From an uncultured Ruminococcus sp. (GTDB taxonomy: Bacteria > Bacillota > Clostridia > Oscillospirales > Ruminococcaceae), in the NCBI GenBank assembly GCA_947345935.1, contig CAMZZN010000001.1, positions 133,086-197,085 of the forward strand: a DNA stretch of 64,000 nt, written 5' to 3'. Shown here in pieces: positions 53,503-62,510 of this stretch (the stretch's first letter is position 1; each line of letters opens with the position of its first letter). Below the pieces are notes generated by a model. The model was not told the origin of the DNA. It ran no database searches and saw only the letters and a program-made list of their open reading frames with translations. The translations under genes were made by a program, and so were the position numbers.

Positions 53503-56031
53503 ATGCAAAAGAAAAAATATGACGTTACCGGAATGACTTGTTCAGCCTGCCAGGCTCATGTTGAAAAGGCAGTCAGCCGGATAGAAGGAGTGTCCGCAGT
53601 AAATGTAAATCTGCTGCGGAATTTCATGGAAGTAGAATTTGACGAAAATGTTACAGGATCGAAAGACATTATACAGGCAGTCAAAAGTTCCGGTTACGGA
53701 GCCTCTGAAAAAGGAGCGGCAGCTCAATTGGAAAAAACAGAGCAGAACAGTGAAGATGAACAATTGAAAAAAATTAAGCGCCGATTTATACTATCGGTAT
53801 TCTGGCTTATACCGTTATTCTATATATGCATGGGTCACATGGTCAACGCACCCCTGCCGCCGTTTTTGGCAGGACACAAAAACATGATGGTTTTCGCCTT
53901 GACACAGCTTCTGCTCACAATACCGATCATAGCCCTTAACTTTCACTTTTTCAGGAACGGATTCCGTAATCTTCTTCGCCGTGCACCTAACATGGACAGT
54001 CTTATTGCTCTTGGAGCATCGGCAGCATTTATATACAGTTTATACGGAACGTATATGACAGCCTACTATATGGGACATGGCAATCTTGCAGCTGCACACG
54101 AATTTATGGAAAATCTCTACTACGAATCCTGTGGAACAATTCTGACTCTTATTACTATAGGTAAATATCTTGAAGCTAAAAGCCGCAGGAAAACCTCTGA
54201 CGCCGTAAGCAAACTGGTAGATCTTGCTCCGAAAACAGCCATTGTTCTCAGAGACGGACAAGAAACGGAAATTCCGGCAGCCGAAATAGCTGTGGGAGAT
54301 ATTTTTCTTCTGAAAGCCGGAGCTTCTGTTCCCTGCGACGGAACAGTTCTTGAGGGCAGCTGTTATGTTGACCAATCAGCGCTGACCGGAGAAAGTCTGC
54401 CGGTGGAAAAAACTTCTGGAGACAAGCTTATGAGTGCGAGCGTTTCTACCGGCGGATTTGTAAAGTGTCGGTGCGATCGGGCTGAAAAAGACTCTACGCT
54501 TTCACGTATTATTGCGCTTGTTGAGGATGCCTCGGCGTCAAAAGCGCCTATAGCACGGCTTGCGGACAAGATCAGCGGAGTTTTCGTGCCGGTGGTTATC
54601 GGCATTTCTCTGATATCTGCAATTGTCTGGATAATTGTTACAGGTAATTTAGCCGCTGCCCTGAACGCTGCGATCTCCGTACTGGTCATCTCATGCCCTT
54701 GTTCCCTGGGACTTGCAACACCTACCGCTATTATGGTCGGCACTGGAAAAGGAGCTCAGAACGGTATCCTTATAAAATCCGCTGAAAGCCTGGAAACAGC
54801 TCATAGTATCAGCACCGTTGTACTTGATAAAACAGGTACCTGTACCGAGGGGGGACCGTCTGTGCAGCGGGTATATACCCATAATACATCCGAGGAGGAA
54901 CTTATACCGCTTATCGCTTCTGTTGAGGCAAATTCTTCACATCCGCTTGCACGTTCCATAATAGAATACTGTGCCAGAAAAGGAATCTCTGAGGCTACGT
55001 GTAACAATTACTCCGAAACACCCGGAGGGGGTATATCAGGAACTGTAAACGGCAGGAAAGTCTTTGTAGGCAACCGTCGTCTCATGGAACAAAACAAAAT
55101 TGATATCTCGGTATTTGCGGACACGGCAAAAAAAGCCGCATCGGACGGTGGAATTCCTCTGTACACTGCTGTAGACGGTTTGGCTGCCGGAATGTTTATC
55201 ATTGCCGACCCGGTAAAAAAGACTTCAAAAGAAGCTGTATCGTCTTTGAAGCGAATGGGAATAAAAACAGTCATGCTCACCGGAGACAATACAGGAACAG
55301 CAGAATCCGTCCGTACAAAACTTGGGATCGACAAGGTATTCGCCGAGCTTCTTCCTGAGGATAAAACACGCATTATCCGTGAACTTCAATCAGAGGGCGA
55401 ACTGGTGGCAATGACCGGAGACGGCATAAATGACGCTCCCGCTCTTGCCGCTGCTGATGTAGGAATTGCAGTGGGGGCAGGTCAGGATATTGCAATAGAA
55501 TCGGCAGATATAGTTCTAATTAAAAACGATCTTCGTGACGCTGCCGAGGCAATTCGTCTCAGCCGTGCAACAATGAGAAATATCAGGCAGAATCTTTTCT
55601 GGGCGCTGATATATAATTCCCTTGGAATTCCCTTGGCAGCAGGAGTATTTTATCCGATTTTCGGCTGGCAGCTTAATCCGATGTTCGGAGCGGCGGCAAT
55701 GAGTCTCAGCTCCGTTTGCGTTGTGACAAACGCTTTGCGTCTGAATTTTTTCAGGAGTGAAAAAAGCAGAACTGAGGAAACAGCACCGGCAGAAATAAAA
55801 ATAACAGAACCGGAGGTGAAAATCATGAAAAAGACAATGAAGATCGAGGGCATGATGTGCAGCCACTGTACAGGAATGGTAACTAAAGTCCTGAACGCAG
55901 TTGACGGCGTTGCCGCTGAGGTATCGCTGGAGGATAAGTGTGCGTATATAGATCTTTCAAAGGAAGTTCCGGATGACGTGCTCATCAAAGCAGTTATCGA
56001 CGCCGGATACGAAGTCACAGGTATAGAATAA
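53503..56031 (+). CDS. copA: Cu(I)-exporting P1B-type ATPase with C-terminal CopZ-like domain
   Basis: 842-aa pump. N-terminal heavy-metal domain with GMTCSACQAHVE, eight membrane helices, the transport motif SCPCSLGLATP, phosphorylation site DKTGT, TGD and MTGDGINDAPALAAADVG. After the last helices a linker leads to a second heavy-metal domain with GMMCSHCTGMV at residues about 775-842. That domain begins with Met codon 55825, which has its own GGAGG, so a 68-aa CopZ-like protein could also be made. ATG 53503 follows CAAAGGAG. Copper efflux from the cytoplasm; regulated by CsoR. Confidence 0.94.
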   Translation: MQKKKYDVTGMTCSACQAHVEKAVSRIEGVSAVNVNLLRNFMEVEFDENVTGSKDIIQAVKSSGYGASEKGAAAQLEKTEQNSEDEQLKKIKRRFILSVFWLIPLFYICMGHMVNAPLPPFLAGHKNMMVFALTQLLLTIPIIALNFHFFRNGFRNLLRRAPNMDSLIALGASAAFIYSLYGTYMTAYYMGHGNLAAAHEFMENLYYESCGTILTLITIGKYLEAKSRRKTSDAVSKLVDLAPKTAIVLRDGQETEIPAAEIAVGDIFLLKAGASVPCDGTVLEGSCYVDQSALTGESLPVEKTSGDKLMSASVSTGGFVKCRCDRAEKDSTLSRIIALVEDASASKAPIARLADKISGVFVPVVIGISLISAIVWIIVTGNLAAALNAAISVLVISCPCSLGLATPTAIMVGTGKGAQNGILIKSAESLETAHSISTVVLDKTGTCTEGGPSVQRVYTHNTSEEELIPLIASVEANSSHPLARSIIEYCARKGISEATCNNYSETPGGGISGTVNGRKVFVGNRRLMEQNKIDISVFADTAKKAASDGGIPLYTAVDGLAAGMFIIADPVKKTSKEAVSSLKRMGIKTVMLTGDNTGTAESVRTKLGIDKVFAELLPEDKTRIIRELQSEGELVAMTGDGINDAPALAAADVGIAVGAGQDIAIESADIVLIKNDLRDAAEAIRLSRATMRNIRQNLFWALIYNSLGIPLAAGVFYPIFGWQLNPMFGAAAMSLSSVCVVTNALRLNFFRSEKSRTEETAPAEIKITEPEVKIMKKTMKIEGMMCSHCTGMVTKVLNAVDGVAAEVSLEDKCAYIDLSKEVPDDVLIKAVIDAGYEVTGIE
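55812..55827 (+). promoter_or_regulatory. Internal in-frame ribosome binding site and start in copA (CopZ-like product)
   Basis: GGAGG (55812-55816), 8 nt, then ATG 55825-55827 in the copA frame. Initiation here would give a 68-aa HMA-domain copper chaperone, residues 55825-56031. Seen in the sequence; use in vivo is inference. Confidence 0.55.
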
Positions 56032-56034
56032 GAC

Positions 56035-56066
56035 GTAAAAAGACACCTTGCTGGGTGTCTTTTTAC
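56035..56066 (+). terminator. Intrinsic terminator after copA
   Basis: 13-bp stem (56035-56047 with 56054-56066) with 6-nt loop; the T5 lies in the 3' arm. Convergent with the diguanylate cyclase gene and A/T-rich on both sides. Confidence 0.82.
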
Positions 56067-56114
56067 TTTCATATAATATTAGAGCTATCCGTATAAAAGT
56101 CATGAAATGTTCTC

Positions 56115-57392
56115 TTAATACACTGTAACAACCATATTTTTACCGGACTCCTTGGCGTCATATAATGCTGCATCCACACGAGTATACAGGGATATCTCAG
56201 TATCGGAAATCTTTGCCTGAGTTACACCCAGGCTTATCGTCTGCGGAGGCAGCGGACTAAGATCGGTATTGCTGAAAGAAACACGTATCTTCTCGGCAGT
56301 TCTTTCAGCTTCCGACAGTTCTGTATTTATAAGCAGAATCATGAATTCTTCTCCGCCCCAGCGTCCGGCAAAATATTCCCTGACGCCGATAGCTTTTCTG
56401 TCTCTCAGCACATCAGCCAGAGCACGGATAACACGGTCTCCTTCCTTGTGCCCGTAGTTATCGTTTACTCTCTTGAAGTCGTCGATATCAAGCATAATGA
56501 CAGAAACCGGAGCACCGCCGTCCTTCATTATGCGGAAACTGTTTTCGATTTTGGATTGTATCTTACGGCGATTGAGTAAACCTGTAAGACCGTCTGTATC
56601 AGCGGCAAATTTTAGTTTATTTCGTAATTTTTCGTGTTCTGTAACGTTATTGATGAGACCGACTATACCGCATATCCTGTTGTTTTTATCCCAGACCGGT
56701 TCTTTTATAACTTCAAAAAACTCCTGTATATTATCGTTGCTTTCCTCAATTATGTAACAAACGCCTTTACCGGTTCTCATTATTTCTTTATCGGCTTCCA
56801 TAGCGGAGATGGCGTTTTCCTTGTTCTTTCTGATATCAATATCCGTTTTTCCACGTATCGTCCAGTCAGTGCCGTCTCCGTTATTCAAGTGATTCCAGTA
56901 ATGAGTGGCAAAAATATATCTGCAATCGGCGTCCTTAAGATAAATATTTGACGGAAGCGCTCTGAGCATACGTGCTATCTCGTAGAAAGACGCTGAATCT
57001 TTAAGCCTTATGGCATTTTCTATTCGGAGTTCCGTCAACTTTTTATGAAACGGCGAAACGATAATATCCACTGCGCCCAGTGAAAGACAATTTATTTCCT
57101 CATTCATGGGAATGCCTGATGCAACAAGAATTATCGGAATAAACATGAACCTCGGTTCGTCCGTCACCCATGAAATAAAACTTGTTCCTTTTTCTGCTGC
57201 AAGCATAGAATCAAGCAGAATGACAGATATCTTATCGTAATGGAGTTCCAGAAGCGCTTCTCCGGCATCCAGTTTGTCAGTAAAATAGAAGCTGTATTTA
57301 TCTGCAAGCAGAGTATGGATCTCGTCTGAAACCATTTTGCTTTCTGAAATAAACAGTATTATCTTTTTTGTTCCTTGTTCAGAATCATTCAT
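56115..57392 (-). CDS. Diguanylate cyclase with receiver-like and PAS domains
   Basis: 425-aa cytoplasmic protein. Receiver-like domain (residues about 10-125) with VILLDSMLAAEKG carrying the Asp, but VSPF in place of the usual KPF, so normal phosphorylation is uncertain. PAS domain (about 140-260) includes LPSNIYLKDADCRYIF and ends VGLINNVTEHEKL. The GGDEF domain (about 265-425) has DGLTGLLNRRK and the active site GGEEF. No I-site RxxD was recognised. It makes c-di-GMP. GAGGTG precedes the ATG and a perfect promoter is upstream. Confidence 0.9.
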   Translation of the reverse strand: MNDSEQGTKKIILFISESKMVSDEIHTLLADKYSFYFTDKLDAGEALLELHYDKISVILLDSMLAAEKGTSFISWVTDEPRFMFIPIILVASGIPMNEEINCLSLGAVDIIVSPFHKKLTELRIENAIRLKDSASFYEIARMLRALPSNIYLKDADCRYIFATHYWNHLNNGDGTDWTIRGKTDIDIRKNKENAISAMEADKEIMRTGKGVCYIIEESNDNIQEFFEVIKEPVWDKNNRICGIVGLINNVTEHEKLRNKLKFAADTDGLTGLLNRRKIQSKIENSFRIMKDGGAPVSVIMLDIDDFKRVNDNYGHKEGDRVIRALADVLRDRKAIGVREYFAGRWGGEEFMILLINTELSEAERTAEKIRVSFSNTDLSPLPPQTISLGVTQAKISDTEISLYTRVDAALYDAKESGKNMVVTVY

Positions 57393-57428
57393 TTTGCAGT
57401 GTCACCTCGCTTTATTCTTCCATGATAT

Positions 57429-57457
57429 ATTATACACTTTTTTTCACTGTTTGTCAA
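57429..57457 (-). promoter_or_regulatory. Consensus promoter of the diguanylate cyclase gene
   Basis: Minus strand TTGACA (57452-57457), 17 bp, TATAAT (57429-57434). Confidence 0.88.
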
Positions 57458-57888
57458 CTGGTATGAGCATTTATTCTATATAAATCATGTTTTGTTTCAC
57501 TGTGTCAGAGGAAATTTGCAATGAATGACGAATTTACACGTCATTTTCTGTGGCTGAGGGCAGTACCTTTAAGGAACACACTCTAAAGCAGAGTTAATAT
57601 ACCGTGTGATTTTGTGTACGTATAATAAAAAGCCCGTAGATACGGGCTCAGTCTGTAGAAAAATTTGATTTTAGGGGCATATCTCTTTTACAGGGCGTTC
57701 CTTTTTTGAAGAAGTGTGGAAAGTGCAGTTTGCATATATACTTTTCTCGGCAGGAAACCAATAGTTGTGCCGGAAGTACAATATAGGCTTCTTAGATCTG
57801 AGGAAATTAATTGTGAAAAGATTCCAAGATAGATAGTACGATCACAGGAAGCAAGGGACTGCCGAAGCAATCGACAGCCCCCTTATTT
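57458..57888. other. 430-bp region without an accepted gene, holding two opposed terminators
   Basis: A hairpin at 57631-57648 (AGCCCGT/ACGGGCT) is followed by T5 on the minus strand and can end minus-strand transcripts from the gene at 57889. A 10-bp hairpin with two GU pairs at 57853-57883 is followed by CTTATTTTT on the plus strand, so it would end plus-strand transcripts, although no plus-strand gene is seen. A 21-codon ORF (57521) and a 60-codon minus ORF are not supported. It may be decayed sequence. Confidence 0.5.
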
Positions 57889-58683
57889 TTATGATGCGAA
57901 GAAAAATCCTGCTGTCATATCAAGATAATTTCCGCCGCTGTAATTTGGATACTGCTTCTGAACTTCTGCCTTGAATGCGTCTGCATCCGCACATTTTTCA
58001 GCAATTGCTTTCAGATTTTTTAGATAGTCGATTTTTGTCTGAGCGTCCTTTAAATCCTCAGGCGTATAGTGAGAAGTCAGAATCAAATCGTAACCCTTTG
58101 CGATATAGTCGTTCAGCTGTGCAACAATGGCATCTGCGTGACCTGCACCTGCAACGATAGAGTGGCAATCGTGACCGAGCATATGTGTGTAAACTGCGTT
58201 GATTTCGGGTATCTCAACATCAAAAGCTTCAGCAGTCTGCTTGATGATAAAATCAATTCCGCCAATTGTAACTTTTCCCTCGCCAATGGTATTTGTAATC
58301 TGGTGAACAGAATTATCGAAAATTTCGCCGAATGCTGCTGTGAAGTTGTCAATCAGAGCCTTTCCGCCGCCGTTTGAAGAATAATCCACCGCATTCTGTG
58401 TCGCATATTTCGGAACATCAGGCAGGAATGTTGCTCCTGCACCGTGATAAGCAACGAGGATTCCCTCAACTTCGATATCTTTCAGATACTCTGCAAGTTC
58501 TGTGTTGTTATCGAAGAAACATGGAGATTCGATTACGACAGCTCTGCCGCTCTTTTCGACGATAAAAACCTCATCGTCAATAAAGTCGTTAGTCTTGTAA
58601 GCATGGAGCTTCACTGCTTCGAAGTCATAAACGTTCATTTCGCCCTTTGCAAGCTTCACTGCTGTAAATGTATTCTTGTTCAT
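57889..58683 (-). CDS. MBL-fold-like protein without the usual metal motif
   Basis: 264-aa protein whose strand/helix pattern resembles a metallo-beta-lactamase-fold hydrolase: VFIVEKSGRAVVIESP, then GILVAYHGAGATFLPDV at the place of HxHxDH, YTHMLGHDCHSIVAGAGHADAI, and DLILTSHYTPEDLKDAQ. The typical HxHxDH is missing, so activity is uncertain and a different metal arrangement or non-enzymatic role is possible. AGGAGG precedes the ATG. Monocistronic. Confidence 0.6.
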   Translation of the reverse strand: MNKNTFTAVKLAKGEMNVYDFEAVKLHAYKTNDFIDDEVFIVEKSGRAVVIESPCFFDNNTELAEYLKDIEVEGILVAYHGAGATFLPDVPKYATQNAVDYSSNGGGKALIDNFTAAFGEIFDNSVHQITNTIGEGKVTIGGIDFIIKQTAEAFDVEIPEINAVYTHMLGHDCHSIVAGAGHADAIVAQLNDYIAKGYDLILTSHYTPEDLKDAQTKIDYLKNLKAIAEKCADADAFKAEVQKQYPNYSGGNYLDMTAGFFFAS

Positions 58684-58761
58684 AATAAATTCCTCCTGAA
58701 AATTCTGATTTGAATTTGTTTTTTCGGGAGATTTCAGCGCTGTATCTCTTTCCTTGATTAT

Positions 58762-58790
58762 ATGATACCACAGCTTTTTTCATTTGTAAA
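58762..58790 (-). promoter_or_regulatory. Promoter of the MBL-like gene
   Basis: Minus strand TTTACA (58785-58790), 17 bp, TATCAT (58762-58767), each one mismatch from consensus. Confidence 0.6.
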
Positions 58791-58903
58791 GTAGGCACTT
58801 TTTTGTGGTATAGTTACCGAAAGGTAACTTTTGTGCAAATACGATAATTTTAAGTGGAAATATTTATTGTAAACATTATGTGAACGATAACAACACCGCA
58901 AAT

Positions 58904-60247
58904 TTACTCTTCGGTAACTTTGTGCGAACCTTTCCCAAATAACATCACCGCTCTTGTCGCAAACGAAATTGCCTCTGCAATAATCAAAGAGAAAATAACG
59001 ACATTTACTTTGAAAAGATAGTTTCCGATAATAATAGCTGGTATCAGCACAAGTCCTCTCATAACAGACATGATAACGGACGGCATACCCTTTCCTTCGG
59101 CTTGAAAAATTCCTGTGAGAAGTCCTGCACCTGCGGCAAAAAATGCTGAGCAAAGCTGTATAGTAAGAATGAATTTTCCTGTATTTATGACATTTTCGTC
59201 ATTTGAAAAACATCTGAAGATTAGCACTCTGAATATAAAGATGACCAAGAACAGACCTGTTATCAGCAGACCAAGATATACTGCCGTCTTTTTTATTATC
59301 TCTTTAGTTCTGCTATTGTTGCCGGCTCCATATGCTGATGCAATAAGCGGTATCACACCCATATAAAGTCCCATTCCAACTAAATCGACTATCTGCACGA
59401 TTTTCTGAGAGATTCCAAAGCCAGCCAGTATATAGTCTCCATATTTTGCTGCATAATAATTAAACATAAATCCCGAAGCAACTAAAAGAAGATCAAGCAG
59501 CATTGCCGAAAAGCCCACTGAAAATATTTCTTTCAGCATTTTTCTTTCCAGCGTAAAATACCGTGGCTTAACAGTCAACTGATTATCTGTGATGTGAATA
59601 CGAATCATATAATAGCAAACAGCGGCACAGTTTCCAATAACAGTTGCTATCGCTGCTCCACAAATACCGAGATGCAGTCCAAACATAAGAACAGGGTCGA
59701 GAACAATGTTCACAGCAACACTGATAATCATTCCCACCATAGAATCAACAGATTTTCCATCACCTCTTATCAGCTGCTCCAATGTGAAATTTGCCACAAT
59801 GAACGGCGAGCCTATAGCATAAAACATAAGATATTGTTTGACATAGTCAAAAGTATCAGCGTCTGCTCCAAGAATTGCTGTTATCTTATCAAGAAACACT
59901 AATGATATAATAGTAGCTATCAGGCCGAAAATGAAAGACAGATACAGAGTTGCAGCTGAGCATTGTCTTGCTTTTTTAGCATTGTCACTTCCTAAAAGTC
60001 TTGAAAACAATGTGCTTCTGCCTGTTCCGAATAAATTGCCGATAGCCATTATGATAGTTGTGAATGGCAAAACAAGAGCTATTGCAGCAAGAGCCGCAGT
60101 GTTATTCAGCCTGCCGATGAAAAAAGTATCAGTTATATTATAAATTACATTAACCGACATTCCAAGTATCATAGGTATTGCCATATGCCAGATAGCTTTG
60201 GTGACCGGTGCGTCAAGCAGCCAATAATTTTCGTTTTTGGTATCCAT
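58904..60247 (-). CDS. MATE-family multidrug efflux transporter (MepA-like)
   Basis: 447-aa transporter with about 12 hydrophobic helices. The N-terminal signature PMILGMSVNVIYNITDTFFIGRL, GTGRSTLFSRLLG and the second-half LLVASGFMFNYYAAKYGDYILAGFGIS and GLLTGIFQAEGKGMPS are those of MATE exporters. Function: Na+- or H+-driven drug efflux. AGGAGG precedes the ATG. Downstream of marR in one operon with a hairpin terminator between. Confidence 0.93.
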   Translation of the reverse strand: MDTKNENYWLLDAPVTKAIWHMAIPMILGMSVNVIYNITDTFFIGRLNNTAALAAIALVLPFTTIIMAIGNLFGTGRSTLFSRLLGSDNAKKARQCSAATLYLSFIFGLIATIISLVFLDKITAILGADADTFDYVKQYLMFYAIGSPFIVANFTLEQLIRGDGKSVDSMVGMIISVAVNIVLDPVLMFGLHLGICGAAIATVIGNCAAVCYYMIRIHITDNQLTVKPRYFTLERKMLKEIFSVGFSAMLLDLLLVASGFMFNYYAAKYGDYILAGFGISQKIVQIVDLVGMGLYMGVIPLIASAYGAGNNSRTKEIIKKTAVYLGLLITGLFLVIFIFRVLIFRCFSNDENVINTGKFILTIQLCSAFFAAGAGLLTGIFQAEGKGMPSVIMSVMRGLVLIPAIIIGNYLFKVNVVIFSLIIAEAISFATRAVMLFGKGSHKVTEE

Positions 60248-60264
60248 ATTATTTCCTCCTGTCG

Positions 60265-60306
60265 TAAAAAATAAGCCCTATGGACAATTATATCCATAGG
60301 ACTTAT
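60265..60306 (-). terminator. Hairpin terminator/attenuator between marR and the MATE gene
   Basis: 14-bp stem with a GU (60271-60284 with 60293-60306), functional in minus RNA because a T-G wobble replaces a C-A mismatch, followed by TTTTTT. It lies between the MarR stop and the MATE ribosome binding site. Confidence 0.75.
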
Positions 60307-60327
60307 TGCTATAAAAATAGTGCCTTA

Positions 60328-60978
60328 TTATTTTCTTTTATCAAAATCAAATGGTGGGAAATCTCCTCTGTCAGGAACAAAACCATCATAATCCTTTGAA
60401 AAACGTTCAGCTGACGGTATATCTCTCGGCATACCTGCATTGCCAAAAGCTCGTTTACGCATTAACATAAGCTGCTCAAATTGCTGCTCACCCATTCTCT
60501 CTCTTGCCCGTGACATTCTGTCCGCAATGCTATCCTCTTCCTGCTCATTTTTATATTGTGCTCTGAATGTTTCAATAATGCGGTCAAGATACTGACACAT
60601 CTGCTGAAGTTCATCAGGCAATAGGCAGTCAAATATCTCGTGATAATCTGACTCAGGCTGTTGTATCTCTTTGCCCTTTTCTGTGAGATGAACTATCATT
60701 ACTCTTCGGTCATTTTCAGAGGGCTTTCGCTCTACATAACCTTTTTTCTCCATTTTGTTGAGCAGCTCATTGAGAGATTGCTGACGTATTCCCAATAAAT
60801 ATGCCAGCTCTTTTGTTGCTATTTCAGGCTGAATTTTCAGCATAGCCAAAATTCTTCCCTGACCTCGTGCAGTATCGGCAAATGTTCCTGCTTCAGCCTG
60901 ACAATACATTTGATGCCGTCTCATAAGCCACTGCAAGGTTGAAAGCTTTTCATAAATATCTGTATAAATATCATTCAT
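60328..60978 (-). CDS. MarR-family transcriptional regulator
   Basis: 216-aa regulator. Winged helix with ATKELAYLLGIRQQSLNELLNKMEKKGYVERKPSENDRRVMIVHLTEKG, the classical MarR recognition helix and DRR wing. A long, Arg/Phe-rich C-terminal tail of about 70 residues (MSRARERMGEQQFEQLM) is not part of the core domain. Likely represses the downstream MATE exporter. AGGAGG precedes the ATG. Divergent from hxlR. Confidence 0.9.
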   Translation of the reverse strand: MNDIYTDIYEKLSTLQWLMRRHQMYCQAEAGTFADTARGQGRILAMLKIQPEIATKELAYLLGIRQQSLNELLNKMEKKGYVERKPSENDRRVMIVHLTEKGKEIQQPESDYHEIFDCLLPDELQQMCQYLDRIIETFRAQYKNEQEEDSIADRMSRARERMGEQQFEQLMLMRKRAFGNAGMPRDIPSAERFSKDYDGFVPDRGDFPPFDFDKRK

Positions 60979-61001
60979 TACAAATCCTCCTAATCGATTG
61001 C

Positions 61002-61050
61002 AACAGGTACCTTTAATTTATATTATACAAGTACCTGTTATACTTGTCAA
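61002..61050 (-). promoter_or_regulatory. marR promoter overlapped by inverted-repeat operators
   Basis: Minus strand TTGACA (61045-61050), 17 bp, TATAAT (61022-61027), both perfect. Overlapping the spacer is ACAAGTA-7-TACTTGT (61027-61047). AACAGGTAC (61002-61010) is a perfect inverse of GTACCTGTT (61031-61039). Expected for an autoregulated MarR. Confidence 0.7.
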
Positions 61051-61100
61051 GGGTATATATGTAAATTGTATTGTAAATATTTTATGAACAAGCAAACATA

Positions 61101-61129
61101 TTGCAATTTTGATTTCAATATGCTATAAT
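61101..61129 (+). promoter_or_regulatory. Promoter of the hxlR gene
   Basis: TTGCAA (61101-61106), 17 bp, TATAAT (61124-61129) with TGC upstream. Confidence 0.75.
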
Positions 61130-61171
61130 GAATGTAACATTCTATATGAAAATATTGAAAGGAGAATTGCT

Positions 61172-61504
61172 ATGGCAAATAAAACTGAACTGCCTGCTTG
61201 TCCGGTGGAAACCACGTTGATGCTGATCGGCGATAAATGGAAAGTCTTGATTCTTCGTGATCTGAGAAGCGGTACAAAACGTTTCGGAGAATTGAAAAAG
61301 TCCGTGACAGGAATCTCACAGAAAGTCCTTACTTCCAATCTGCGTGATATGGAGGAAAATGGCATCCTGACAAGAGAAGTCTTTCCCGAAGTTCCGCCGA
61401 GAGTGGAATATACTCTTACCGATTTGGGACAAAGCATGATGCCGATTCTGGACGCTATGGAACAGTGGGGAACGTCTTACAAGTGCAGCTGTGCAAGAGA
61501 ATAA
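61172..61504 (+). CDS. HxlR-family transcriptional regulator
   Basis: 110-aa winged-helix protein. CPVETTLMLIGDKWKVLILRDLRSGTKRFGELKKSVTGISQKVLTSNLRDMEENGI is the family signature, with a Cys near the N-terminus that in some members senses electrophiles or redox. Start ATG 61172 after AAAGGAG, not the longer upstream frame. Single gene between the MarR and mannan loci; target unknown. Confidence 0.93.
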   Translation: MANKTELPACPVETTLMLIGDKWKVLILRDLRSGTKRFGELKKSVTGISQKVLTSNLRDMEENGILTREVFPEVPPRVEYTLTDLGQSMMPILDAMEQWGTSYKCSCARE

Positions 61505-61550
61505 AAGCAATCTTAAAAAGTTTCGCAAGAAAAAACAGATAGGTAATTCC

Positions 61551-62492
61551 TTAAATCAAAGTAATCGCATAATCACTGTTATACATTTTTCTGACCTTAT
61601 CAGTATGATTATACTGCTCACCAATGCAAAATTCCTTTGACCATGTCATATAATACGCCCACGGAGTATGGGATTTTTCCAGCATATCGATATCAGGCAT
61701 ATATCCTACTTCTGCAAGTGCAGCTACTTTATTATTCGTAGTTCCTGCGATAAGATTTTCATAGTTCTCGTGATAATCCGTTGCGGAATATTCGGGCAAA
61801 TATATATCCGTGGAAATAATATCTACATACTCGTCTCCCGGATAACCTTCTTTTATCGGACTGTTCCAGACCCAGAGCAGATTGTTTATTTTATGAACGT
61901 TTGTGTAGTAATCGTACATCAGCTTGTAAAGTTCACGGGCGGTTTCCGGACCTTTAGCTCCCCACCAGAACCAGTCTCCGTAGGATTCATGAAAAGGTCT
62001 CCACAAAACAGGAATATCGGCTTCCTGAAATTTTTTCAGATATTCCGCAATAACGTCCATATCGTGGAAAAACGCTTTTCTTTCAGGTGTGTTTTCAATC
62101 AGCACACGAGTCGCATCAAAATCGGTATTTACAGCGTAAAAGCTCTTATCATGTCCTCCGACAGGCGAAAACCAGTGAAACGAAAACGTAACTATCCCGT
62201 CGTTTTCCTTTGCCCATTTCAAAGCCGTATCTACAGTTCCACGATTTTCATAAACCTCAGTCAGGCAAGGCTCATCTGCATCGTTATAATTGATATTCGG
62301 CGAATAAGCGAGCAATTCAAAACCTCTGAGCTTCGGCTGTTTTCCGGTTATTTTTTCAATATAATCAATTTCCTCCATGGGATTTGTCTGCGTGTGCTGA
62401 CCTGTAATAATATGCTTTCCGGCAGTGTCGGAAAGATAATTCAGTAATTCTTTTGCTTTTTCTGTTGCATTAATATTAACTGTATTCTGCAT
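61551..62492 (-). CDS. GH26 beta-mannanase, cytoplasmic
   Basis: 313-aa glycoside hydrolase family 26 TIM-barrel. The acid/base Glu is in PVLWRPFHESYGDWFWWG and the nucleophile Glu in VAALAEVGYMPD; FSFHWFSPVGG and IISTDIYLPEY add family features. No signal peptide, so it likely cleaves imported manno-oligosaccharides to mannobiose. It lies 18 bp after the epimerase gene with AAAGGAG before its ATG, the same pairing as in R. albus (order may differ). Confidence 0.92.
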   Translation of the reverse strand: MQNTVNINATEKAKELLNYLSDTAGKHIITGQHTQTNPMEEIDYIEKITGKQPKLRGFELLAYSPNINYNDADEPCLTEVYENRGTVDTALKWAKENDGIVTFSFHWFSPVGGHDKSFYAVNTDFDATRVLIENTPERKAFFHDMDVIAEYLKKFQEADIPVLWRPFHESYGDWFWWGAKGPETARELYKLMYDYYTNVHKINNLLWVWNSPIKEGYPGDEYVDIISTDIYLPEYSATDYHENYENLIAGTTNNKVAALAEVGYMPDIDMLEKSHTPWAYYMTWSKEFCIGEQYNHTDKVRKMYNSDYAITLI

Positions 62493-62510
62493 AATAATTC
62501 TCCTTTCATA

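Noticed and set aside
57521..57586. 21-codon ORF with an AGAGGA-like site
   Set aside because: Too short and unconserved-looking to support; no neighbour relation.
57688..57870. 60-codon minus-strand ORF between the diguanylate cyclase and MBL-like genes
   Set aside because: No ribosome binding site or recognisable protein features; overlaps a terminator-like hairpin region.
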